The position numbers and the translations under genes were made by a program. DNA of 64,000 nt, taken from JAFDWI01 sp963764215 (GTDB lineage: Bacteria; Actinomycetota; Acidimicrobiia; Acidimicrobiales; Iamiaceae). This document shows positions 17,203 to 25,956 of the stretch, in pieces; within the stretch, counting starts at the first letter, position 1, and each line of letters starts with the position of its first letter. Location: positions 248,001 to 312,000 of the forward strand of contig CAVXRS010000003.1 in NCBI GenBank assembly GCA_963764215.1. Direction: 5' to 3'. The notes beneath the pieces are model-generated. The model searched no databases. It was not told where the DNA came from and worked only from the letters and a program-made list of their open reading frames with translations.

Positions 17203-18606
17203 GTGTCGATGAACGACCTGATCTCGAAATTGCGCGACGCCGTGGGGGACCACAATGTCACCACAGGCGCGTCGATCAGCGAAGACGACACTCACGACGA
17301 GGCCCTGAACCTGGATCCGGTCCGACCCGTCGCTGTGGTACGACCGACTTCGACGGCCGAGGTCACCGCGGTGCTCACGATCGCCTCGGACCTGCAGGTG
17401 CCGGTGACCGCCCGCGGCTCGGGGACGGGCATGTCCGGTGCCTGTCGTCCCCGTGCCGACGGCATCGTCGTGTCGTTCGAGCGGATGAACGCCATCGTGG
17501 AGATCGACACCGCGAACCACACCGCGGTGGTCCAGCCCGGTGTCACCCTGGCGGCCCTCGACGAGGCGTGCGCGCCCGAAGGGCTCGTCTACGAGGTCTT
17601 CCCCGGGGAGAACAGCGCCAGTCTCGGTGGGAACGTCGCCACCAACGCCGGCGGGATGCGGGCGATCAAGTACGGCGTCACCCGGCACAACGTGCTCGGT
17701 ATCGAGGCGGTCCTCGCCACCGGTGAGATCATCCGGTCGGGCGGCAAGTTCGTCAAGTCTTCGAGTGGCTACGACCTGACCCAGCTCGTCACCGGATCGG
17801 AGGGAACACTGGCCCTGGTCACCGAGGCGACCTTGCGGCTCCGACCCCGGCTCCCTCACGTCGCCACCGTGCTTGCGCCATTCTCGACCCTCGACGAGGT
17901 GGCGCGGGCGGTGCCCGACATCGTCGCCGCGGGACTGGACCCGCTCATGCTCGAGTACATCGACATGTTCACCATGGCCGCGGCCACAGCCTTCGTCGGA
18001 CTCGAGTTGGGTCTCCCCGACGAGGTGCGGGAGCAGGCGCTGGCCTATCTGGTGGTGGTGCTCGAATCATCGGACGAAGACCGACTGGACACCGATGTGG
18101 AGCGCGCCGCCATCATGCTCGACGGACTCGGGGCGATGGACGTGTACGTGCTGCCGCCGGCTTCCGGCGCCAAGCTCATCGAAGCGCGCGAGAAGGCCTT
18201 CTGGTTGGCGAAGGCCAACAACGCCGACGAGATCGTCGACACCGTGGTGCCACGGGCCGCAATTCCCGAATTCCTCACGAAGGTCGGTGAACTCGCGGCC
18301 TCGTCGGGGTCGCTGATCGCCGGATGTGGCCATGCCGGCGACGGCAACGTCCACCTCGCCGTCTTCCAACCCGACCCGGATCAGCGTGCGTCGGTCCTCC
18401 ATGACCTGTTCGCGCTCGGCATGGAACTCGGCGGCGCCATTTCCGGCGAGCACGGGCTCGGCAAACAGAAGGCCCATCACTTCATCGCCCTGGAAGATCC
18501 CGCCAAGGTGGCACTGATGCGGCGGATCAAGACCGCGTTCGACCCATACGGGATCCTGAACCCGGGAACCATCTACGACGTGCCAGGAGACACGGAATCG
18601 CCATGA
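17203..18606 (+). CDS. FAD-linked oxidase, GlcD / D-2-hydroxyacid dehydrogenase type
   Basis: A 467-residue flavoprotein of the VAO/PCMH family, oxidising 2-hydroxy acids such as glycolate or D-lactate to 2-oxo acids. Seen: FAD-binding 'VTARGSGTGMSGACRP', 'VQPGVTL', 'GGNVATNAGGMRAIKYGVTRHNVLG' (only partly quoted here as 'NAGGMRAIKYG'), 'SSGYDLTQLVTGSEGTLAL', and C-terminal metal/substrate residues 'AGCGHAGDGNVHL' and 'GEHGLGKQK'. Start GTG 17203 is used; ATG 17209 is an alternative. The stop overlaps the ATG of the ThDP-enzyme gene (ATGA). The coupling suggests its 2-oxo acid product is passed to that enzyme; this is inference. Confidence 0.9.
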   Translation: MSMNDLISKLRDAVGDHNVTTGASISEDDTHDEALNLDPVRPVAVVRPTSTAEVTAVLTIASDLQVPVTARGSGTGMSGACRPRADGIVVSFERMNAIVEIDTANHTAVVQPGVTLAALDEACAPEGLVYEVFPGENSASLGGNVATNAGGMRAIKYGVTRHNVLGIEAVLATGEIIRSGGKFVKSSSGYDLTQLVTGSEGTLALVTEATLRLRPRLPHVATVLAPFSTLDEVARAVPDIVAAGLDPLMLEYIDMFTMAAATAFVGLELGLPDEVREQALAYLVVVLESSDEDRLDTDVERAAIMLDGLGAMDVYVLPPASGAKLIEAREKAFWLAKANNADEIVDTVVPRAAIPEFLTKVGELAASSGSLIAGCGHAGDGNVHLAVFQPDPDQRASVLHDLFALGMELGGAISGEHGLGKQKAHHFIALEDPAKVALMRRIKTAFDPYGILNPGTIYDVPGDTESP

Positions 18607-20160
18607 ACGGTGCACAAGCTCTCATTCGGACCCTCGCCAACTGCGGGGTCGACATCTGTTTCACCAATCCCGGCACCTCCGAGATGCACTTCGTCGCAGC
18701 CCTGGACTCGGTCCCTGAGGTCAAAGCGGTGCTCGCGCTCTTCGAAGGCGTCGCCACCGGGGCCGCCGACGGCTATGCGCGCATCGCCGGTAGACCGGCC
18801 GCGACGCTGCTGCACCTCGGGCCGGGCATGGGCAATGGCTGGGCCAACCTGCACAATGCCCGACGCGGTCACACGCCGTTGGTCAACATCGTCGGTGACC
18901 ACGCCACCTATCACCGGAAGTTCGATGCACCACTGACCTCGGACATCGCCGGCCTCGCGCACGCCGTGTCGGGATGGGTCCGTTCCTCGGAGAACTCCGA
19001 CGACCTACCCGACGATGCGGCCGACGCCGTCGCTGCCGCTACGGGCCCACCGGGCCAGGTGGCGACCCTCATCCTGCCCGCCGATGCTTCGTGGTCCGAG
19101 GCCCGCGGCCCCGCCGAGAGCCGTCCCGTCGCCGATCCGACGCCGGTCGACGATTCCGTCGTCGCCGACCTCGCGAAACAGCTCCGCTCCGGTCAGCAGA
19201 CTGCGCTCCTGGTGGGAGGTCGGGTCCTGCGCGACGAGCGGGGACTCGTGGCCGCCGCCCGGGTGGCAGAGGCCACGGGCGCGAAACTCCTGGCGGAGAC
19301 CTTTCCTGCGTGTCTCCGCCGAGGTGCCGGTCTGCCGGACATCGAGCGCTTGGGGTACCTGGCCGAGTTCACCCAGATGCAACTCGACGGGATCGAGCGG
19401 TTGGTGGTAGTGGACACCACGAGGCCGGTGAGCTTCTTCGCGTATCCGGGAAAGCCCTCGGATCTCGTCCCACAAGGTTGTGAGGTGACCCTTGTTGGCA
19501 CCGATCGAACCGATCCGACCGAGATCCTCGAGGCGGTCGCCGACGTGATCGGGGCAACCGGTGAACCGACCACGCAGGCAGCGACCCGTCCCGAACGAGG
19601 AACCGGCAAGCTGACCCCGCAGACCTTGGCCAATGCCCTCGGCGCTCTGCTCCCGGAAGACGCCATCGTCTCGGACGAATCGAACACCTCCGGACTCTCG
19701 ATCGCTGCGGCCACGGCGGGGTGCCCGCCCCACGACTGGCTCACGCTCACCGGTGGATCGATCGGCCAGGGGCTGCCGGTGGCGACCGGCGCCGCACTCG
19801 CGGCACCGGATCGACCGGTCATCGCACTCGAATCCGACGGCAGCGCGATGTACACGCTGCAGGCGCTGTGGACCCAGGCACGCGAAGCCTCCAATGTCAC
19901 GACGATCCTGTTGAACAACCGGAGCTACGCCATCCTCAACCTGGAGCTCTCCAGGGTCGGTGCCGGCGAACCCGGCCCCACGGCGTTGTCGATGCTCGAC
20001 CTCTCGGACCCGGCCATCGACTTCGTCGCACTCGCCGAGGGTCTCGGCGTCCCCGGTTCGCGCGCCGACGACGTCGAGTCCTTCGCCGCGCCAGTTCTCC
20101 ACGGCCGTGGCCGAGCCCGGTCCGCACCTGATCCAGGTCGACCTGGACCCGCTGTTCTGA
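18603..20160 (+). CDS. Thiamine-diphosphate-dependent enzyme, acetolactate-synthase-like (frameshifted near the end)
   Basis: A ThDP enzyme of about 518 residues in the IlvB/benzoylformate decarboxylase group. Seen: N-terminal 'FTNPGTSEMHFVAALD' with 'LFEGVATGAADGYARIAG' (catalytic Glu), 'LLHLGPGMGNGWANLHNA', and the cofactor motif region 'LESDGSAMYTLQALWTQARE...LLNNRSYAIL', in which the usual GDG is replaced by SDG. The last coding stretch changes frame near 20095: 'FSTAVAEPGPHLIQVDLDPLF' minus its first residue is the proper end, with TGA at 20160. Substrate unknown; given the overlapping 2-hydroxyacid oxidase gene upstream, a 2-oxo acid decarboxylase or carboligase is plausible. Confidence 0.82.
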
Positions 20161-20220
20161 GGTGCAGCGAATAACATTGCTCGTTCACCGTTTTCGGACC
20201 GACGCGGAGAGCCGTTCCTG

Positions 20221-22032
20221 ATGAAACAAGACCTGAAGGACCTCTACCGGATCGTCGACCCCAGCACTCGACGACGGCTGAAGATCGCGGTGGCAGGTCT
20301 CCTCGTCGTTTCGCTGTTCGAAATGCTGGGCCTGGTCCTTTTGCTCCCGCTGATGCAGATGTTCGCCGGGGCGTCCATCCACAGCGGCGCACTTGGCCGC
20401 CTCTCGGACTTCTTCGGCGATCCCAGCCGGGGAGGACTCGCCGTCATCCTGGCGGGCATCGTCTTCGGCGCATTTCTCGTCAAGGGCATATTCACATTGT
20501 TCTTCCGCTGGTGGGTGATCGGATTTCTGAACGTCCAGGCGGCCCACACCTCGGAGGGTCTGTTCAGTCGATATCTCAAAGCACCGTATGCCATGCATCT
20601 TCGCCGGAACTCGTCGGATTTGATCCGGACCATCCAGAACGCGGTCCTCCAGACCTACATGAGCACGGTCATCGGGCTGCTCACCGTGGTCTCCGAAGGA
20701 ACCACGATCCTCGCGGTCACCGCGGTGCTCATCGTCCTGCGGCCGATTCCGGCCCTCGGGGTCGTCTGCTATTTCATTCTCGTCGGCTTCGTGTTCCTCC
20801 GCGTGGTCAAGCGCCGGGCCCAGCGAGCCAGCACCGAACTCAACGAATCGGCTCAAGCCGTGTTCCAGGCCGCGTTGCAGGGACTCGGCGGCATCAAGGA
20901 GGTGCAGGTCAGGCGTCGCTCCGAGTTCTTCACGGAACGGTATTCGACCGCCCGCATGGTCTTCGCCAGAGCCACCCAGATGGCGCTGTTCCTCGGCGAG
21001 GCCCCCCGCTACGTCATGGAGATGCTGTTCATCGTCGGCATCGCGCTGATGAGCGTCATCGTGTTCACCGGGAGCAACGCGCAGCAAGGCGCGGCGACCC
21101 TGGGACTGTTCGTCGCCGCGGGTTTCCGGATCCTGCCGTCGATGGTCCGGCTCTTCGCGTCGGTCAACGGCATGCGGATCGGCGCGGACAGCATGCATCT
21201 CGTCGTGCGGGACCTCTACGCGCTCGACGACCCGGAGGTGATGCCGGACTCGACGCCGCCGATGCACTTGAACGAGAACATCCGTGTCGAGGGCGTCAGC
21301 TTCGTGTACGAATCCTCGACCCGACCGGTGCTGGAGGACATCGAGCTCGAGATCGATGTCGGCCAGTCGCTCGCGATCGTCGGCTCGAGTGGCGCCGGAA
21401 AGACGACCCTGGTCGACATCATCCTGGGACTCCATCCGCCGACCCGGGGCCGGGTCATGGTGGACGGCAAGGACATCGGTCAGCACCTCGACACCTGGCA
21501 ACGGGCCATCGGTCTGGTGCCCCAGGACGTCTTCCTGCTCGACGAATCCCTCCGGTCGAACATCGCATTCGGAGACCCCGAGGACACCATCGACGACGAG
21601 CGCCTCGAAGAGGCCATCGAGCGGGCGCAATTGCGCGACCTCGTCGCGTCGCTCCCCGAGGGAACCGCCACGTTCATCGGCGAACGCGGGGTCCGGCTCT
21701 CCGGTGGACAACGTCAACGCATCGGCATCGCCCGCGCGCTGTACCTACGCCCCCAGCTCCTGGTGCTGGACGAGGCCACGTCATCGCTGGATTCGCAGAC
21801 CGAGCGGCACATCACCGACACGATCGACAGTCTGCGCGGATCACAGACCATGCTGGTGGTCGCGCACCGACTTTCCACGGTTCGCCGCTGCGACCATCTC
21901 ATCTTCATGCGCGAAGGACACATCCAGACCCAGGGGACCTTCGACGAAGTCAAACGGAACAACGCCGAGTTCGCCCACCTGGTCGACCTGGGAAGTCTCC
22001 AGTCCCTCGAGGACGAACCCCGCAGCGCCTAA
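20221..22032 (+). CDS. ABC exporter with fused permease and ATPase (PglK/MsbA-like)
   Basis: A 603-residue half-transporter working as a homodimer in the inner membrane. Seen: an N-terminal six-helix permease (hydrophobic segments at about 20-45, 78-100, 140-185, 270-300) and a C-terminal ATPase with Walker A 'GSSGAGKTTL', Q-loop 'VPQDVFLLDESLRSNIAFG', signature 'LSGGQRQRIGIARAL', Walker B 'LLVLDEATSSLD' and H-loop 'VAHRLSTV'. The permease resembles lipid-linked oligosaccharide flippases such as PglK more than drug exporters, but no glycan genes are adjacent, so the substrate is open. Convergent with the ABC-2 permease gene, six bases between stops. Confidence 0.88.
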   Translation: MKQDLKDLYRIVDPSTRRRLKIAVAGLLVVSLFEMLGLVLLLPLMQMFAGASIHSGALGRLSDFFGDPSRGGLAVILAGIVFGAFLVKGIFTLFFRWWVIGFLNVQAAHTSEGLFSRYLKAPYAMHLRRNSSDLIRTIQNAVLQTYMSTVIGLLTVVSEGTTILAVTAVLIVLRPIPALGVVCYFILVGFVFLRVVKRRAQRASTELNESAQAVFQAALQGLGGIKEVQVRRRSEFFTERYSTARMVFARATQMALFLGEAPRYVMEMLFIVGIALMSVIVFTGSNAQQGAATLGLFVAAGFRILPSMVRLFASVNGMRIGADSMHLVVRDLYALDDPEVMPDSTPPMHLNENIRVEGVSFVYESSTRPVLEDIELEIDVGQSLAIVGSSGAGKTTLVDIILGLHPPTRGRVMVDGKDIGQHLDTWQRAIGLVPQDVFLLDESLRSNIAFGDPEDTIDDERLEEAIERAQLRDLVASLPEGTATFIGERGVRLSGGQRQRIGIARALYLRPQLLVLDEATSSLDSQTERHITDTIDSLRGSQTMLVVAHRLSTVRRCDHLIFMREGHIQTQGTFDEVKRNNAEFAHLVDLGSLQSLEDEPRSA

Positions 22033-22038
22033 GCGCGG

Positions 22039-22896
22039 TCAGCCTTCGATCGAACGACGGTAGGCCCGCACCGCGAGTGGAGCGCAACTGACCACCAGGA
22101 TCACGATCCAGATGAGGGTGTACAGAATCGGGTGGTGAGTCGGCCATGGATCGCCCGGCCCGGCCGGGGCCACCGGGTTCCCGAACAGGATGCGCAGGCT
22201 GTCGGAGAGGGTCGTGATCGGATTCCACAGGGCGAAGACCCGCAGCACTCCGGGCATCGAGTCGGGGGGCACGAATGTCGACGCCACGAAGGTGATCGGG
22301 AACAGCACCGCGAACGCGATCCCGTTGACTCCTTCCGGTGTCTTCACCAGACTGCCGAGCAGGATCCCGATCCAGATCATCGCCAGCACGAACGCCATCA
22401 TCAACAGATACGCCTCGGTGGCGTGCACGACTCCGTCCCGGATCCGCCATCCGATCAGCAGCCCGGTGATCGACATCAACAGCACCGGCAGGAACGCCTT
22501 GATGAAGTTCGCGAGGGCGTACCCTCCCAGAACCGTGCCCTGGGAGATCGGCACCGACCGGAATCGGTCGACGATCTGGTTCTTCCGGTCGTTCGCGATC
22601 GAAAGCGACACGCCGAACGTCGAGAAGGTCAGGGTCTGCGCGAAGATCCCACCCATGAGGAATTCGCGGTAGCTCCCGCCGCCGGGAGCCGCTATCGCCC
22701 CACCGAACACGAACCCGAACATGAGCACGAACATGATTGGTTGCACCGTGGCATCGCTGAGCTGTTCGGGTTGGCGCTTCATGTGCACCAGGCCGCGGCG
22801 GGCGATCACCCACGCGTCGTGGACGATGCCTTTCGGTTGGTGGAGCTCGGCTCTGCCGGGTTGCGCCGCGGTACCGGCGAGTTCGGTCACGGTCAT
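22039..22896 (-). CDS. ABC-2 type transporter permease (DrrB-like)
   Basis: A 285-residue membrane protein with six predicted helices, the permease half of an ABC-2 exporter. Seen: 'MFVLMFGFVFGGAI', 'FLMGGIFAQTLTFSTFGVSLSIANDRKNQ', of which 'VDRFRSVPIS' is the coupling-helix region typical of DrrB/NodJ proteins, and 'WNPITTLSDSLRILFGNP' near the end. The ATG overlaps the stop of the ATPase gene by four bases. With the ATPase it probably exports a hydrophobic compound or drug from the cytoplasm; the substrate is not evident from the surroundings. Confidence 0.88.
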   Translation of the reverse strand: MTVTELAGTAAQPGRAELHQPKGIVHDAWVIARRGLVHMKRQPEQLSDATVQPIMFVLMFGFVFGGAIAAPGGGSYREFLMGGIFAQTLTFSTFGVSLSIANDRKNQIVDRFRSVPISQGTVLGGYALANFIKAFLPVLLMSITGLLIGWRIRDGVVHATEAYLLMMAFVLAMIWIGILLGSLVKTPEGVNGIAFAVLFPITFVASTFVPPDSMPGVLRVFALWNPITTLSDSLRILFGNPVAPAGPGDPWPTHHPILYTLIWIVILVVSCAPLAVRAYRRSIEG

Positions 22897-23871
22897 CGGG
22901 CCTGCTCCAAGGCGGCGGCATCGTCGATGCCCTGGCCGGTCAGGGTGAGGAAGACCTCGTCCAGGGTCGGTTGCCGCAGGCTGAGATCCTCGACCGCGAT
23001 GCCCGCGTCGGCCAGCGCCTGAGCCACCGAGGCGAGACCGGCGATGCCGTCGGTCGTGGGCACGGTCGCCGTGCGGATCGCACGATCGACAGTGGCGTCG
23101 GCGGAACTGACGAAACCGAGCAGACGCGCCGCTTCGGTCAGCGTGTCCGGATCGGCCACCGTGACCCCGATGTGGTCACCGCCGACCTCGCGTTTGAGGG
23201 CCCGCGCGTCGCCGTGGGCGATGACGCGTCCGTGGTCGACCACGAGGATGTCGTCTGCCAGCCGTTCGGCCTCCTCGAGGTACTGGGTGGTGAGCAACAG
23301 CGAGGTGCCGTGGTCGACGAGCGTGTCGATGACGTCCCAGAGCTCGGCCCGGGCACGGGGATCCAGTCCGGTCGTCGGCTCGTCGAGGAACAACACCTCC
23401 GGGTGGGCGACGAGAGTCACCGCCAGATCGAGCCGACGACGCATCCCGCCCGAGTAGTGCACAGCCTGTCTGTCTGCGGCGTCAGCGAGCGAGAAGACGT
23501 CGAGCAGCTCACGAGCCCGCGCCCTTCGCCTCGTCCCGGCCGAGCTGGTGGAGCTCCCCGACCATCACGAGGTTCTCGAACCCGGTGAGCAGATGATCGA
23601 CGGTCGCGTCCTGGGCCGCCAGCCCGATGCGCCTACGCACTTCGTGTGGCGCGTCGGTGACATTGAACCCCGCGACCATGGCGCTCCCCTCGGTCGCCTC
23701 GGTGAGTGTCGTGAGGATGCGGACCGCCGTGGTCTTGCCAGCGCCGTTCGGGCCGAGCACCGCGGACACGGTCGCCCGCGGGAGATCGATGTCGACGCCG
23801 TCGAGCGCGGTGAAGTCACCGAAGCGCTTGACCAGTCCCCTGGCCCGGATCGCGAGGTCGCCGGTGGTCAT
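22893..23871 (-). CDS. ABC transporter ATP-binding protein, DrrA-like (frameshifted)
   Basis: The nucleotide-binding subunit for the downstream ABC-2 permease. Seen: Walker A 'LGPNGAGKTT' near residue 40, Q-loop 'GLAAQDATVDHLLTG', signature 'YSGGMRRRLDLA', Walker B 'VLFLDEPTTGLD' and H-loop region 'LLTTQYLEEAERLAD'; the C-terminal extension ('TLDEVFLTLTG') is typical of DrrA. The frame breaks near 23520 at a G-rich run: the expected 'ARELLDVFSLADAADRQAV' lies in another frame and bridges the two halves. Repaired length about 325 residues. The ATG overlaps the stop of the PPOX gene upstream (ATGA), so the three genes form one operon. Confidence 0.88.
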
Positions 23872-24380
23872 GGGAGCCGTTCCCGCACCTGAGCCGCGGT
23901 CGTCCCGCCGAGCTCGGTCGCCTCCATTCCCAGCTTGGCGTGATCCCAGGAACGGACACGTTCCACCTCGAAACGGACGGCGACCCGCTTGTTGAGCATG
24001 TACTCGACAAACGGCCGGACTTCCTCGGAATAGGGGCCCGTGTAGCGTTCCCAGACGTTCACCCCGACCTGCCAGAGCTGATCAGCATCCTCCACCAGGA
24101 TGCCGCGCCCTTCCATGGAGACGCCCCGGAGCTGGTCGTAGGTCTCCCCGTCCTCGAGCAGCACACTCAACGTCGCGTTCCGGCGCAGGTTCCGGGCCTT
24201 CTGCGACTTCGCCTTCGTCTCGAACCAGATCTGGCCGTCGATCACCGCGTACCACATGGCGACGACGTGCGGCGTCCCGTCGGGCCCGACCGAGGCCATC
24301 ACCGCGGTGCGGTGCTCGGAGATGTACCGCTCGATCTCGGAGTCGGTCATCGCGATCCGACTGCGCTCGTTGGTTCCCAT
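23868..24380 (-). CDS. Pyridoxamine-5'-phosphate-oxidase-fold flavin/F420-type reductase
   Basis: A 170-residue protein of the split-barrel FMN/F420-binding family. Seen: 'YISEHRTAVMASVGPDGTPHVVAMWYAV', of which 'VASVGPDGTPHV'-like core marks the family, 'IWFETKAKSQKARNLRRNA' phosphate-binding strand ('KARNLRRN'), and 'VRSWDHAKLG' at the end, as in PPOX-class F420-dependent enzymes. The ATG at 24380 has GAGGAG upstream. It is the first gene of the operon with the ABC exporter, overlapping the ATPase gene by four bases. Whether the cofactor is F420 or FMN cannot be decided here; actinomycetes often use F420. Confidence 0.8.
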   Translation of the reverse strand: MGTNERSRIAMTDSEIERYISEHRTAVMASVGPDGTPHVVAMWYAVIDGQIWFETKAKSQKARNLRRNATLSVLLEDGETYDQLRGVSMEGRGILVEDADQLWQVGVNVWERYTGPYSEEVRPFVEYMLNKRVAVRFEVERVRSWDHAKLGMEATELGGTTAAQVRERLP

Positions 24381-24426
24381 CGGGTCTCCTCGGCTCGAGC
24401 CCCGACGGGTGCCGGGGATCACCTTT

Positions 24427-25896
24427 CTAGTTGCCGAGTGCGATGCCGAGGTATTTGGTTTCCAGGTAGGCCTCGATCCCTTCGGCGCCGCCCTCGCGTG
24501 CCAGTCCGGACGACTTCACACCGCCGAAGGGCGCCGCCGGGTTCGACACCACCCCGCGGTTCACGCCCACCATTCCGGCCTCCAATGCCTCTGCCAGATG
24601 GATGGCGCGGTCCAGATCCGAGGTGTACAGATACGAGACCAGCCCGGCTTCGGTGTCGTTCGCCACCTGCACCGCCTCGTCGTCCGAGGACACCGAAACC
24701 ACCGGTGCCACCGGTCCGAAGATCTCCTTCGACAGCAGCTCCGCGTCCGGGGGAACCTCGGCGAGCACCGTCGGTCGGTAGAACCACCCCGGCTGATCGG
24801 GAACGCCACCACCGGTGACGATCCGGGCCCCGCGCCCCACCGCGTCGTCGACCAACCCGGCGATCCGGTCACGATCCCGCTCGCGGATCATCGGCCCGAC
24901 CTGGACACCATCCTCGGTACCCCGTCCGACGCGTAGCGAGCCGAGCCGCTCGCCGAGAAGTGCGGTGAATTCGTCGACCACCGACTCGTGGACCACGAAG
25001 CGGTTCGCAGAGGTGCACGCCTCTCCCCCGTTGCGCATCTTCGCGGCCACCGCTCCTTCCACCGCGGCCGGTACGTCCGCGTCGGCACAGACGACGAACG
25101 GAGCGTTTCCTCCCAACTCGAGCGAGACGCGTTGCAGATGGGTCGATGCCAGCCCGTGCAGATGCTTCCCCACCCTGGTCGAACCCGTGAAGGAGACCTT
25201 GCGCAGACGTGGATCTGCCAGCAGGGACTCCGACAGGGTCGCCGCGTCGGTGGTGGTGACCAGATTGCAGACCCCGGCGGGAAAGCCGACCCGATCGAGC
25301 ACGTCGAACAGGAGTATCGCCGTGATCGGCGTGGTCTCGGACGGTTTGCAGACCATCGTGCATCCTGCTGCCGCCGCGGCCCCGATCTTGCGGGTGAGCA
25401 TCGCCAGAGGAAAGTTCCAGGGAGTGATCATCAGGGCCGGCCCGACCGGTTTCGAAGTGACCACGATGCGCCCGTCTCCACCCGGCGCCACCGTGTAGCG
25501 GCCGTCGATCCGCACCGCCTGCTCGGAGAACCAGCGGAAGAACTCGGCCCCGTAGGTCACCTCGCCGCGGCTCTCGGCGAGCGGCTTGCCCATCTCCAGG
25601 GTCATGGCCAGGGCGAACTCGTCGCTGCGGGCCCGCACCTCCTCGAAGGCCGCCCGGAGCAGATCGGATCGGTCCCGCGGCGGCGTTGCCGCCCAGGCGT
25701 CGCTCGCCGCCACGGCGGCTTCGAGCGCCGAACGTGCGTCAGCACCGTCCGCGTCGTCGATCTCGACGCCCAACGGCGACCCGGTCGCCGGGTCGTCGAC
25801 GTCGAAGACCGACCCGTTCGTGGCGTGTCGCCACGAACCGTCGACGTAGAGGCCCCTGGGAAGACCGCCGAGCAGGTCGGATTCGGAGATCGTCAT
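24427..25896 (-). CDS. gabD: NAD(P)-dependent succinate-semialdehyde dehydrogenase family
   Basis: A 489-residue aldehyde dehydrogenase oxidising succinate semialdehyde to succinate (GABA shunt or similar). Seen: 'TPWNFPLAMLTRKIGAA' with the catalytic Asn, 'KPSETTP' cofactor lysine, 'FTGSTRVGKHL', catalytic Glu in 'SLELGGNAPFVV', the nucleophile in 'NGGEACTSANRFVV', 'EIFGPVAPVV' and the C-terminal 'APFGGVKSSGLAREGG' motif of the GabD group. Length is normal. A TAGGGT element lies seven bases before the ATG, so the gene probably has its own promoter and a leaderless message. A related aldehyde (e.g. glutarate semialdehyde) could be the true substrate. Confidence 0.88.
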   Translation of the reverse strand: MTISESDLLGGLPRGLYVDGSWRHATNGSVFDVDDPATGSPLGVEIDDADGADARSALEAAVAASDAWAATPPRDRSDLLRAAFEEVRARSDEFALAMTLEMGKPLAESRGEVTYGAEFFRWFSEQAVRIDGRYTVAPGGDGRIVVTSKPVGPALMITPWNFPLAMLTRKIGAAAAAGCTMVCKPSETTPITAILLFDVLDRVGFPAGVCNLVTTTDAATLSESLLADPRLRKVSFTGSTRVGKHLHGLASTHLQRVSLELGGNAPFVVCADADVPAAVEGAVAAKMRNGGEACTSANRFVVHESVVDEFTALLGERLGSLRVGRGTEDGVQVGPMIRERDRDRIAGLVDDAVGRGARIVTGGGVPDQPGWFYRPTVLAEVPPDAELLSKEIFGPVAPVVSVSSDDEAVQVANDTEAGLVSYLYTSDLDRAIHLAEALEAGMVGVNRGVVSNPAAPFGGVKSSGLAREGGAEGIEAYLETKYLGIALGN

Positions 25897-25903
25897 GTCA
25901 TCG

Positions 25904-25909
25904 ACCCTA
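25904..25909 (-). promoter_or_regulatory. Candidate -10 (TAGGGT) for gabD, leaderless spacing
   Basis: On the minus strand TAGGGT is followed by seven bases and then the ATG at 25896. CTGACG lies about 19 bases upstream as a weak -35. The spacing puts the transcript start at the start codon. Confidence 0.4.
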
Positions 25910-25956
25910 ACGAGCCGATCGGCACCTCCGTCAGCACCCGCGAGGTGTCGCGCCCC

